A stretch of DNA of 64,000 bases from Bacteroidales bacterium UBA7258 (lineage in GTDB: Bacteria > Bacteroidota > Bacteroidia > Bacteroidales > UBA932): NCBI GenBank assembly GCA_002472565.1, contig DKSK01000010.1:25505-89504 (forward strand). The letters run 5' to 3'. Shown here piece after piece: positions 8,908 to 16,203 of the stretch. The translations under genes and the position numbers were made by a program. Within the stretch, counting starts at the first letter, position 1. Every line of letters starts with the position of its first letter. The notes beneath the pieces were generated by a model. It worked only from the letters and a program-made list of their open reading frames with translations, had not been told where the DNA came from and searched no databases.

Positions 8908-9561
8908 ATGTTCGGCGAAATGCTATTCGGAATTGATGAAAGGGTTACCCTGGCTATCAACCAAATTCATTTTCCTCTTACTGACCAGCTCTGGATGTTC
9001 ATGTCCAACAAGTACGTCTGGATTCCGCTATATGTCTTGCTCGTGCTCTCCATGTGGAAGAACATAGGCTGGAAGAAGACCCTTGTCTTCGCGGTTATGG
9101 CTACTCTTGCCTTCGTTACCTGCGAAAACATCGCAAACCTTTTCAAGGACTCTGTCCAGAGGCTCCGCCCCTGCTACAATGAGTTCATGCTGAACGGTTC
9201 CCTCAACCTGCTTGAGGGGCGCGGCGGACTCTACGGTTTCTTCTCCGCCCATGCGGCAAATGCTGCCGCGATAGCCGTAGTCTCCATCTTCGCCTTCTCC
9301 CGCGACAAGGATAGAAGTCACCGTGGCTTCAATGCCATCATTATCTCCTGGGCCGTTCTTCTCGCCATAAGCCGTGTCTTCGTGGGAAAACATTTTCTCG
9401 GAGACGTCCTTACCGGAATGATGATAGGCACCCTGGTCGGCCTGATTTTCGGAGCGGCCGGGAATAAGATATCCGCACGGATTGACAGACAAAAAGACCG
9501 CCCTCACTCAGCGGCAAGGGCGGACAATAATCTTCTGGCAGGCTCTACAGTTCAGAGATGA
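8908..9561 (+). CDS. PAP2 superfamily membrane phosphatase
   Basis: 217 residues with about six membrane helices. The three PAP2 signature blocks are present: KDSVQRLRP (KxxxxxxRP), FFSAHAAN (the usual PSGH block, with Ala replacing Gly before the His neighbour), and SRVFVGKHFLGDV (SRxxxxxHxxxD). Such enzymes dephosphorylate undecaprenyl diphosphate, phosphatidylglycerol phosphate or lipid A. The exact substrate cannot be read from sequence. It starts 4 nt after obg and its last 17 nt overlap the converging murF gene. Confidence 0.85.
   Translation: MFGEMLFGIDERVTLAINQIHFPLTDQLWMFMSNKYVWIPLYVLLVLSMWKNIGWKKTLVFAVMATLAFVTCENIANLFKDSVQRLRPCYNEFMLNGSLNLLEGRGGLYGFFSAHAANAAAIAVVSIFAFSRDKDRSHRGFNAIIISWAVLLAISRVFVGKHFLGDVLTGMMIGTLVGLIFGAAGNKISARIDRQKDRPHSAARADNNLLAGSTVQR
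9491..9523 (-). terminator. Terminator of the tgt-murF operon, inside the PAP2 gene
   Basis: CCGCCCT and AGGGCGG form a 7-bp stem around a 12-nt loop. Read on the minus strand it is followed by TCTTTTTG. It lies about 20 nt past the murF stop and within the opposing PAP2 coding sequence. Confidence 0.6.
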
Positions 9562-10915
9562 CTTTCTCCATCTGCTGCGAACGGCTTCCCTTGATAAGTA
9601 TCGTATAACCCTCCATCTTGTTTTCTTTCAGCCAGGCGGAGAGGCTTTCAGACTTGTCGAACCACTTTGAATCAGCCGGCATTCCGGTGATTTCCAGAGC
9701 CTTGCGGAACTCTTCTCCGACAAAGGCGACAAAGCCAATGCCCATGGAGGAAGCCTTTCTGACCACCTTGACATGGTCTTCCACCGATTCAGCGCCTAAC
9801 TCTCCCATCATGCCAAGCAGAGCCGCCGTCTTTCCTGACTCCAGGAATTTGAAATTGTCCAGAGCCGCGGCCATGCTCGTAGGATTGGCGTTGTAGGCAT
9901 CAACGATGAGCGTGTTGCGCTCCGTCTTCTGCAGCTGGGAACGGTTGTTCGTCGGCATGAAGCCGTCTATCGCCGTGACGGCATCCTTGAGACCGACCCC
10001 GAAATAGAGACCGACGGCTATTGCAGTCATGGCATTGGCCGCATTGTAGGCACCGACAAGGTGGGAACTGAGCTGAATACGGTCACCTCCCTTTTCATGA
10101 GGGGTGCCGAGTCTGATTCCCACGGGGATGGCCAGCGTCAGATAAGGGTCGTCAGGATAGGACGGAAGAATCTCCGCGCCCCAAAAATCGCAGCCATATT
10201 TGAGGACTTCGAGTCCGGCCCTATCCTCCGCCATTTCACGGAGGACATCGAGGTCTGCGTTCACGAAAGCTTTCCCTCCATGGTCACGAATCCAGTCGTA
10301 GAGCTGGCCCTTGGCCTTTTTTACGCCCTCAAAGGAGCCGAAGCCGAGAATATGTGCCTTCCCGACATTAGTTATCACGCCATAATCCGGCTGGCAGATC
10401 CACGTCAGGTGGCAGATGTCGTCCGGGTGGCTGGCTCCCATCTCGATCACGGCGACCTGAGTGTCATCCTTTATCTTGAGAACGCTCAAAGGGACCCCGA
10501 CATCATTGTTGAGATTCCCTTCTGTGGCGCAGACTTTATACCTCACGGACAAGACTTCACGGATAAGATTTTTCGTGGTAGTCTTGCCGTTCGTCCCAGT
10601 AAGGCCGATCACGGTAAGCCGGCCGCCGTCCGGACGAAGATTATTTCTGTGATAAGCCGCCAGCTTCTGAAGAGACATAAGAACATCCGGAACGGCGATA
10701 ATCCTTCCGTCATCGAAACGTCTTGACGCGGCCTCGCTGTCAAGGCTCACTACCGCGGCAATCGCTCCGGCCTCCAAGGCATCGAGGGCATATCTGCTCC
10801 CGTCGAAATTCTCTCCTTTCAGCCCGAAGAAAAGTTCTCCACGCTTGACGGAGCGGCTGTCGGTGTTCACTCCGGCGCTGTTCCTGAATATCTGATAAAG
10901 TTCTTCAGCTTCCAT
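9545..10915 (-). CDS. murF: UDP-N-acetylmuramoyl-tripeptide--D-alanyl-D-alanine ligase
   Basis: 456-residue cytosolic Mur ligase that adds D-Ala-D-Ala to the UDP-MurNAc tripeptide using ATP. N-terminal substrate domain with VNTDSRSV and LKGENFDGSRY, ATP loop GLTGTNGKTTTK near 103-114, the EMGASHPDDI segment, and DAYNANPTSM in the C-terminal part. Length is typical. It is the last gene of the operon tgt-lpt permease-dut-murF, starting 2 nt after dut. Confidence 0.95.
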   Translation of the reverse strand: MEAEELYQIFRNSAGVNTDSRSVKRGELFFGLKGENFDGSRYALDALEAGAIAAVVSLDSEAASRRFDDGRIIAVPDVLMSLQKLAAYHRNNLRPDGGRLTVIGLTGTNGKTTTKNLIREVLSVRYKVCATEGNLNNDVGVPLSVLKIKDDTQVAVIEMGASHPDDICHLTWICQPDYGVITNVGKAHILGFGSFEGVKKAKGQLYDWIRDHGGKAFVNADLDVLREMAEDRAGLEVLKYGCDFWGAEILPSYPDDPYLTLAIPVGIRLGTPHEKGGDRIQLSSHLVGAYNAANAMTAIAVGLYFGVGLKDAVTAIDGFMPTNNRSQLQKTERNTLIVDAYNANPTSMAAALDNFKFLESGKTAALLGMMGELGAESVEDHVKVVRKASSMGIGFVAFVGEEFRKALEITGMPADSKWFDKSESLSAWLKENKMEGYTILIKGSRSQQMEKVISEL

Positions 10916-10917
10916 GG

Positions 10918-11352
10918 CTATTTAACTCCGGTACTTCCAAAACCACCTTCTCCCCTCTCACTCTCATCGAGGACTTCAACCTGCTCCCACTCCACGTGTT
11001 CATGTCTTGCGACGACCATCTGGGCCAGCCTTTCTCCCGGAGCGACAGTGAAAGGTTCGCTTCCGAGATTGATCATCAGGACCTTGAGTTCCCCTCTGTA
11101 ATCAGAATCCACGGTCCCTGGAGTATTTAGCACGGTCACTCCGTACTTTACGGCGAGACCGCTGCGCGGCCTTACCTGGCACTCATAGCCCTCGGGCAAT
11201 TCTATCCTGATGCCTGTCGGAATGAGCCTCCTCTCAAGAGGCCTGAGCACAAGCGGCTCTTCCAGATTCGCCCTCAGATCCATTCCGGCCGAGTAAGGGG
11301 TCGAATAGGATGGACACGGATTCTTGGAATCGTTGATGATTTTGACTTTCAT
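10918..11352 (-). CDS. dut: Deoxyuridine 5'-triphosphate nucleotidohydrolase (dUTPase)
   Basis: 144-residue trimeric enzyme converting dUTP to dUMP and PPi, which keeps uracil out of DNA and supplies dTMP synthesis. All five motifs are visible: AGMDLRA (1), PRSGLA (2), NTPGTVDSDYRGELKV (3), GERLAQMV (4) and ERGEGGFGSTG (5). Its start lies immediately after the stop of the upstream permease gene. Confidence 0.97.
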   Translation of the reverse strand: MKVKIINDSKNPCPSYSTPYSAGMDLRANLEEPLVLRPLERRLIPTGIRIELPEGYECQVRPRSGLAVKYGVTVLNTPGTVDSDYRGELKVLMINLGSEPFTVAPGERLAQMVVARHEHVEWEQVEVLDESERGEGGFGSTGVK

Positions 11353-12450
11353 TTACTTTGGTGCTATCTTGTAGAGCACGGCCGCTACGACCGTGAAAAT
11401 TATATTAGGAAGCCAGATCGCCACAAGCGGCGGCAAGGCTCCGGTATAGACAAACATCTGGCTGAATCTCATGAAGAGTATGTAGCTGAAGCTCAAGGCT
11501 ATGCCTATCGCCAGATTCCATCCGATGCCACCTCTCTTCTTCCTTGACGAGAGGGCGACACCCATGATAGTAAGCACAAAGGCTGAGAAAGGTAGGGCGA
11601 AACGGTTGTGTTTCTCGATGAGAGCGTACTTTATGTTGGCGTCACCCCTCAACCTCTGAGCCTTGATGAGTCCGTTCAGCTGCTTTATCGTGAGGTCGGT
11701 TTCCGAAGAATTCGGCCTCCTGTAGAAGTCCGTCACAGTAAGCGCAATCACCGTGTCAATCTGTTTTCCGGTCTTGACCTGATTCTCTATCTGGCTCTCC
11801 GAATAGTTACGGATGAAATAATACCTCAGTCTCCATCCCTCCATGGTGCTGTCCCATTGGGCAGTCTCGGCTGAGAGCTTGGACACCAGCCTGCTGTCTT
11901 TGATATCCTCGAGTGTGAATTTCGAAGCCGTGTTGTTCCATTTACTGAAGCTCTCGACGTAGACGAAGGTCCCCGGGGCTATCTGATAATGTATGTTGGT
12001 CTCCGCAGCCCTTTTCTTCTTTTTGGTGTACTTCAACTCGAAGACATGCCTGTCCGTATTGGCCCTCGGAATTATCCACAGATTCAGAGAAAGCGAGAGC
12101 GAAGCAATCAAAAAGGCCGAAAAAAGGTAGGGCAGCATCATCCGGTGGAAGCTGACTCCGCAGCTGAGGATGGCGACGATTTCCGAATTGGCCGCCATTC
12201 TGGAAGTAAAGAAGATTACCGTAATGAACACGAACAGAGGACTGAACATGTTCATGAAATAAGGTATGAAGTTGACGTAATAATCGAAGATGATCTTATG
12301 CAGAGGAGCCTGTCTGGTGACGAAATCATCGATTTTCTCCGAAATATCGAAGATTATCACGATGCCGATTATGAGCAGCAGCGCGATAAAGAAGGTCATC
12401 ATGAACTTCTTGAATATGTACTTGTCAAGCTTCTTTATGGTGAAGTCCAT
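11353..12450 (-). CDS. LptF/LptG (YjgP/YjgQ) family LPS-export permease
   Basis: 365-residue inner-membrane subunit of the LptBFG transporter that extracts LPS toward the outer membrane. Three N-terminal helices, with the conserved first segment LDKYIFKKFMMTFF and a helix-loop block around SPLFVFITVIFFTSRMAANSEIVAI. A periplasmic beta-rich domain of about 130 residues and three C-terminal helices follow, the standard topology. I cannot decide between LptF and LptG from this sequence. The cytosolic partner LptB and the second permease are not in the window. Confidence 0.9.
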   Translation of the reverse strand: MDFTIKKLDKYIFKKFMMTFFIALLLIIGIVIIFDISEKIDDFVTRQAPLHKIIFDYYVNFIPYFMNMFSPLFVFITVIFFTSRMAANSEIVAILSCGVSFHRMMLPYLFSAFLIASLSLSLNLWIIPRANTDRHVFELKYTKKKKRAAETNIHYQIAPGTFVYVESFSKWNNTASKFTLEDIKDSRLVSKLSAETAQWDSTMEGWRLRYYFIRNYSESQIENQVKTGKQIDTVIALTVTDFYRRPNSSETDLTIKQLNGLIKAQRLRGDANIKYALIEKHNRFALPFSAFVLTIMGVALSSRKKRGGIGWNLAIGIALSFSYILFMRFSQMFVYTGALPPLVAIWLPNIIFTVVAAVLYKIAPK

Positions 12451-12456
12451 GATTTC

Positions 12457-13587
12457 CTAAAGTCTGGTCATTATCTTATTGACTGTCTTCTCCTTCCAGG
12501 AGCGGAAGTCCCCGGCGAGTATATGTTTCCTCGCCTGGCGGACCAAATCGAGATAAAAAGCAAGATTATGCTCGCTTGCGATCATGGCGCCGAACATTTC
12601 ACCGGCGATGAAAAGATGGCGGACGTAGGCCTTGCTGTAGGCATGGTCAACGAAGGAAGTGCCTTCGCTGTCCAGCTCCGAGAAGTCTTCGGCCCATTTG
12701 CGGTTTCGCATATTCATGATGCCGTTCCATGTGAATATCATACCGTTGCGGCCGTTTCTCGTAGGCATGACGCAGTCGAACATATCCACTCCCCTGTCGA
12801 TGCCTTCGAGAATATTGGCCGGAGTCCCGACTCCCATCAGATAGACTGGCTTGCTTTCCGGAATCATCGGGCAGACAAGCTCCAGCATCTCGTACATCTT
12901 CTCCGTAGGCTCTCCTACAGCAAGGCCTCCTATCGCATAGCCCTCCCTGTCGAAAGACAGAGCATGATCCACGGCCTCCTTTCTGAGGTCAGGATAGACG
13001 CAGCCCTGGATAATCGGGAACATGGTCTGGCTGTAACCATAGAGAGGCTCAGTTTCGTCAAAATGCCTGACATATCTTTCGAGCCAGCTCTTCGTGAGAG
13101 AGAGGCTCTTTTTGGCATAGCTGAAATCAGCATCTCCAGGACAGCACTCATCCAGAGCCATCATGATGTCCGCGCCGATGATCCTCTGGGTCTCGACATT
13201 GTTCTCCGGGGTGAAAGTGTGCCTGGAGCCGTCGATGTGGGAGGCGAAAGTGCAGCCGTCAGGGGTAAGTTTGCGTATCGGGGTGAGGCTGAAAACCTGG
13301 AAGCCGCCGCTGTCGGTGAGGATAGGCCTGTCCCAGCCGATGAATTTGTGCAAGCCTCCGGCCTTGCGCAGAATATCCAGGCCCGGCCTTAGATAGAGAT
13401 GGTAGGTGTTGCCGAGGATGATCTCGGCTCCTATATCCTGCTTCAGGTCTCGGTGGTAAACGCCCTTGACACTTCCCACGGTCCCCACAGGCATGAAGAT
13501 AGGAGTCTCTATCTGGCCATGATCGGTAGTGATGACTCCACACCTGGCCCTGCTTGAAGGATCTTGCGCCGTCTTGACAAATTTCAT
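12457..13587 (-). CDS. tgt: tRNA-guanine(34) transglycosylase (queuine/preQ1 insertion) without zinc cysteines
   Basis: 376-residue enzyme exchanging G34 for a queuine precursor in GUN-anticodon tRNAs. The active-site blocks ILTDSGGFQVFSL, DECCP, GGLAVGE and FDCVMPTRNGRNG (with the nucleophilic Asp) are intact. The C-terminal zinc site, normally three Cys in CxCxxC plus a His, is altered. The segment around residues 299-312 reads SEGTSFVDHAYSKAY, with no cysteine, while the downstream SEHNL His is kept. The overall fold and length are otherwise normal. It opens the minus-strand operon from its own promoter, back-to-back with the nucleoside permease gene. Confidence 0.95.
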   Translation of the reverse strand: MKFVKTAQDPSSRARCGVITTDHGQIETPIFMPVGTVGSVKGVYHRDLKQDIGAEIILGNTYHLYLRPGLDILRKAGGLHKFIGWDRPILTDSGGFQVFSLTPIRKLTPDGCTFASHIDGSRHTFTPENNVETQRIIGADIMMALDECCPGDADFSYAKKSLSLTKSWLERYVRHFDETEPLYGYSQTMFPIIQGCVYPDLRKEAVDHALSFDREGYAIGGLAVGEPTEKMYEMLELVCPMIPESKPVYLMGVGTPANILEGIDRGVDMFDCVMPTRNGRNGMIFTWNGIMNMRNRKWAEDFSELDSEGTSFVDHAYSKAYVRHLFIAGEMFGAMIASEHNLAFYLDLVRQARKHILAGDFRSWKEKTVNKIMTRL

Positions 13588-13612
13588 CGGTAACTCTTGA
13601 TTTTACAAAACT

Positions 13613-13636
13613 CAAAGGTAGCAATTTTAAGCCAAA
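13613..13636 (-). promoter_or_regulatory. Promoter for the tgt operon
   Basis: On the minus strand, TACCTTTG (13620-13613) is an exact TAnnTTTG box 26 nt upstream of the tgt ATG. A TTTG at 13636-13633 would be a closely spaced -33 element (12 nt). Confidence 0.5.
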
Positions 13637-13642
13637 AACTTC

Positions 13643-13650
13643 TAACTTTG
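13643..13650 (+). promoter_or_regulatory. -7 box for the nucleoside permease gene
   Basis: TAACTTTG matches TAnnTTTG exactly and lies 40 nt before the ATG at 13691. No clear -33 TTG is seen. It stands 22 nt from the oppositely oriented tgt box. Confidence 0.5.
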
Positions 13651-13690
13651 TACCTTAACTCCAAACGGAGCATATAAAGAAAGACACGAA

Positions 13691-14986
13691 ATGAAAGACC
13701 AAGCACTCAGCATCAGACTAATCATCATGAACTTCCTGGAATTCGCCGTATGGGGAGCCTACCTGACCTCGATGGGCAGCTGGCTCGCCAACGCAGGTCT
13801 TGGAAGCAAGATAGGACTCTTCTTTTCCATGCAGGGAATCGTCTCCCTGTTCATGCCGGCCCTTGTAGGAATCATCGCGGACAGGTTCATCCCGGCCCAG
13901 AAGACCTTCAGCATCTGCCACCTTCTGGCGGGAATTTTCATCTTGGCCGGAGGGCTCTACGGCCTGCGGGCGGGCAACGACCTTGACTTCGCCACCATAT
14001 TCACCTTATACGGACTGAGTGTGGCCTTCTTCATGCCGACCATCGCCCTTGCCAATTCCATTGCCTATTCCGCCCTCGAATCCGCCGGCAAGGATACAGT
14101 CACCTCCTTCCCGCCGATCAGAGTCTTCGGAACCATCGGCTTCATCTGCAGCATGATAGCGGTAGACCTGCTGAAATTCCAGCATGGGCCTCAACAATTC
14201 CTGGTAGCAGGAGGACTCGGCCTCATTCTCTGCCTCTACGCCCTCTCCCTGCCTAATGTCCCTGTCAAGCGCGAAGCATCCAAGAGCTTCATGGAAGCTT
14301 CCGGGCTCAAAGCCTTCACCCTCTTCAAGGACGGCCAGATGGCTATTTTCTTCTTCTTCTCGATGTTGCTCGGCGCCGCGCTCCAGATAACCAACGGCTT
14401 CGCCAATCCATACATCTCGAGCTTCGTCACCGATCCTTCCTACACATCGACCTTCGGAGTTAAGCACGCGAACATCCTCATTTCCATCTCACAGCTCTCA
14501 GAGACCTGCTGCATCCTTCTGATACCTTTCTTTATGAAGAGGTTCGGGATCAAGACCGTCATGCTCATCTCCATGTTCGCCTGGGTCTTCCGCTTCGGCT
14601 TCTTCGGAATCGGCGATCCCGGCTTCCCGGGAGTCATCTGGTTCATTCTTTCGATGCTTGTCTACGGAGTCGCCTTCGACTTTTTCAACATCTCCGGCTC
14701 CCTCTATGTCAACCGCAAGACCTCTCCTGACATCAGGTCCTCGGCTCAGGGCCTCTTCATGCTCATGACCAACGGTTTCGGCGCTACCATTGGCTCACTT
14801 GCCGCCCAGGCCGTTGTTAACCATTACACCCATGCCGAAGAATTCATGGGTACTACCTACACCGTAGGCGACTGGCAGAGCGTCTGGTTCATCTTCGCCG
14901 CCTATGCCCTCGTACTCGGCCTTGCCTTCATGTTCGCCTTCAAAGACACTGGCAAAGACATCGACACAGCCAAGGAGAACGCCTGA
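13691..14986 (+). CDS. MFS nucleoside permease (NupG/XapB-like)
   Basis: 431-residue, 12-helix major facilitator of the nucleoside:H+ symporter family. The N-terminus (FLEFAVWGAYLTSMGSWL) and the block GLFFSMQGIVSLFMPALVGIIADR match NupG-type carriers, as does PPIRVFGTIGFI in the middle and ISGSLYVNRKTSPDIRSSAQG near the C-terminus. It likely imports nucleosides for salvage. Monocistronic: it has its own promoter and is followed by a convergent gene 26 nt away. Confidence 0.88.
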   Translation: MKDQALSIRLIIMNFLEFAVWGAYLTSMGSWLANAGLGSKIGLFFSMQGIVSLFMPALVGIIADRFIPAQKTFSICHLLAGIFILAGGLYGLRAGNDLDFATIFTLYGLSVAFFMPTIALANSIAYSALESAGKDTVTSFPPIRVFGTIGFICSMIAVDLLKFQHGPQQFLVAGGLGLILCLYALSLPNVPVKREASKSFMEASGLKAFTLFKDGQMAIFFFFSMLLGAALQITNGFANPYISSFVTDPSYTSTFGVKHANILISISQLSETCCILLIPFFMKRFGIKTVMLISMFAWVFRFGFFGIGDPGFPGVIWFILSMLVYGVAFDFFNISGSLYVNRKTSPDIRSSAQGLFMLMTNGFGATIGSLAAQAVVNHYTHAEEFMGTTYTVGDWQSVWFIFAAYALVLGLAFMFAFKDTGKDIDTAKENA

Positions 14987-15012
14987 GACACCGCCAAGGA
15001 GGCCGAGCAGTT

Positions 15013-15459
15013 TCAGCCCTCCCCGATTTCGGCTTCCCCGGCTTCTTCGGTATCGTCTCCGAAATCGTGGTGAATTATTTCGACCCTCATCAGATGAAAT
15101 ATTCTGGTGGGGGTTTTCAGGAATGTGATATCATAACAGCCGAACTCGTTCCACCTCCCGTTCTTATGGTAAGAGGTGACATAGGAAGGATCGTAGCCAA
15201 GGCTCGAGAGCTCGGTCAAGGCAAGCGTGTCCACGCCGATGCGTATCAGCTTGTCCAAAATCGCATAGTTTTTATCCAGATGGCGCCTTATCCTCTCCCT
15301 TATATGGCGGCTGTCCACCCTCTTGCGGTTGTTGAACTCGTTACGGCAGTGCTGGCTGCAGAATTTCTTGTCCGGACGGCCATATAAGATGACATCCCCG
15401 CACTCAAGACATCTCTTGAGGGCCTCCCCTTCGTACATTTTTCTGATTTCCTTGTCCAT
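15013..15459 (-). CDS. Small zinc-ribbon protein of unknown function
   Basis: 148 residues. Four cysteines (C17, C20, C34, C38) form a CxxC-x13-CxxxC zinc ribbon, with the second pair in KKFCSQHCRNEFNNRK, a layout seen in small DUF2116-like ribbons. A basic region follows (RHIRERIRRHLDKN), then a mixed alpha/beta stretch ending in an acidic tail. The basic segment suggests nucleic-acid binding, but there is no direct evidence. Similar proteins occur widely as hypotheticals in Bacteroidales. No promoter box was recognised in front of it. Confidence 0.65.
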   Translation of the reverse strand: MDKEIRKMYEGEALKRCLECGDVILYGRPDKKFCSQHCRNEFNNRKRVDSRHIRERIRRHLDKNYAILDKLIRIGVDTLALTELSSLGYDPSYVTSYHKNGRWNEFGCYDITFLKTPTRIFHLMRVEIIHHDFGDDTEEAGEAEIGEG

Positions 15460-15800
15460 AGTCTTCGTTTTTGTTTTTCGAAATATCGCGATGAGATTTT
15501 GAAAAGCCTCGGAATAGTGGCTCCAGATCTTCAGATTTTACGATTTTTTAATTTTTCCAACCGCTTCCTCGAAGGTTAAGATTAATCTTTGCCTCTTCAG
15601 AAAAATCTTAACATCGGTGACACGGAAGTAGTTTTTCTTAACATTCGGCCGGATTCTTTTAAAAATCGTAAAAAGTTCTGTCAGTACGGACCACTTTTGT
15701 CGGACAGGGCATCTTTTGGACTTTCTTTGTCCTGTCCACAAGGCGCGCAAACATGGTGGAACCGTACCGGCCGATGCCGGCAATATCAAAAGAAGAAAAG
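15460..15800. other. Intergenic region between the divergent zinc-ribbon and ssb genes
   Basis: No credible gene. It holds a perfect 12-bp palindrome AAGATTAATCTT at 15578-15589 and two near-copies of CTTAACATCGG (about 15608-15618 and 15637-15648). GGACAGG (15702-15708) is mirrored by CCTGTCC (15731-15737). No exact TAnnTTTG box is visible in either direction, so the promoters here remain unassigned. The palindromes are candidate operators only. Confidence 0.5.
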
Positions 15801-16175
15801 ATGGAATACATCAACAAGATTGAAGTCCAGGGTACAGTGGGAAATGTCCGGACCCAAGAATTCGACAGAGGCGAGGGCAATCCTGCCAGTAAGGTGGCGC
15901 ACGTGTCCATAGTCACGAATTTCGTCTACAAAGGCCACGGAGGTGAAGCGGTGATCGAGACTACCTGGCACAACGTGGACATCTGGAACCGTAAAAGTTC
16001 CGACATTGACGTAGACCAGATCCAGAAGGGACAGATTCTGCACGTATTAGGCCGCGTCCGGATCAGAAAATTCCTCAACGAGAGCGGAGAGGCCAGAGAC
16101 ATCTACGAAATAGTGGCTCAAAGCTGGTCCATCGTGGATGGCAAAGAACAGATACGTCCGACTCAGGAAATCTAG
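15801..16175 (+). CDS. ssb: Single-stranded DNA-binding protein
   Basis: 124 residues from the ATG at 15801. The frame is open for 16 codons upstream, but the conserved Ssb N-terminus (MEYINKIEVQGTVGNV) begins here. OB-fold features include AHVSIVTNFVYKG, the ETTWHNVDIWNRK strand and KGQILHVLGRVRIRKF. It lacks the long flexible tail and the acidic DDDIPF-type tip that recruits partner proteins, ending instead in KEQIRPTQEI, so it may be an accessory Ssb and not the main replicative one. The following fimbrial gene starts 21 nt after its stop with no visible promoter between. Confidence 0.85.
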   Translation: MEYINKIEVQGTVGNVRTQEFDRGEGNPASKVAHVSIVTNFVYKGHGGEAVIETTWHNVDIWNRKSSDIDVDQIQKGQILHVLGRVRIRKFLNESGEARDIYEIVAQSWSIVDGKEQIRPTQEI

Positions 16176-16203
16176 GTTATGAAGAAAATCTAGACTATGA
16201 AAA
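16168..16203 (+). repeat. 18-nt tandem duplication across the ssb stop and next start
   Basis: Two adjacent 18-nt units, 16168-16185 and 16186-16203, match at 15 of 18 positions. Each contains TCTAG and then ATGAA. The first unit supplies the ssb stop and a four-codon mini-ORF (ATG at 16179, TAG at 16191). The second supplies the start codon of the fimbrial lipoprotein. Confidence 0.8.

Noticed and set aside
11989..13392. 467-codon open frame antisense to the Lpt permease and tgt genes
   Set aside because: A shadow of two well-supported genes; its translation is low in hydrophobic structure and matches no family.
15538..15789. 83-codon minus-strand frame between the zinc-ribbon and ssb genes
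   Set aside because: No recognisable domain, no start signal, and it overlaps the ssb leader; codon content is A/T-rich and irregular.
15460..16200. Invertible promoter for the fimbrial operon
   Set aside because: Looked for paired inverted repeats flanking a promoter and for a nearby recombinase gene; found only short palindromes and no recombinase.
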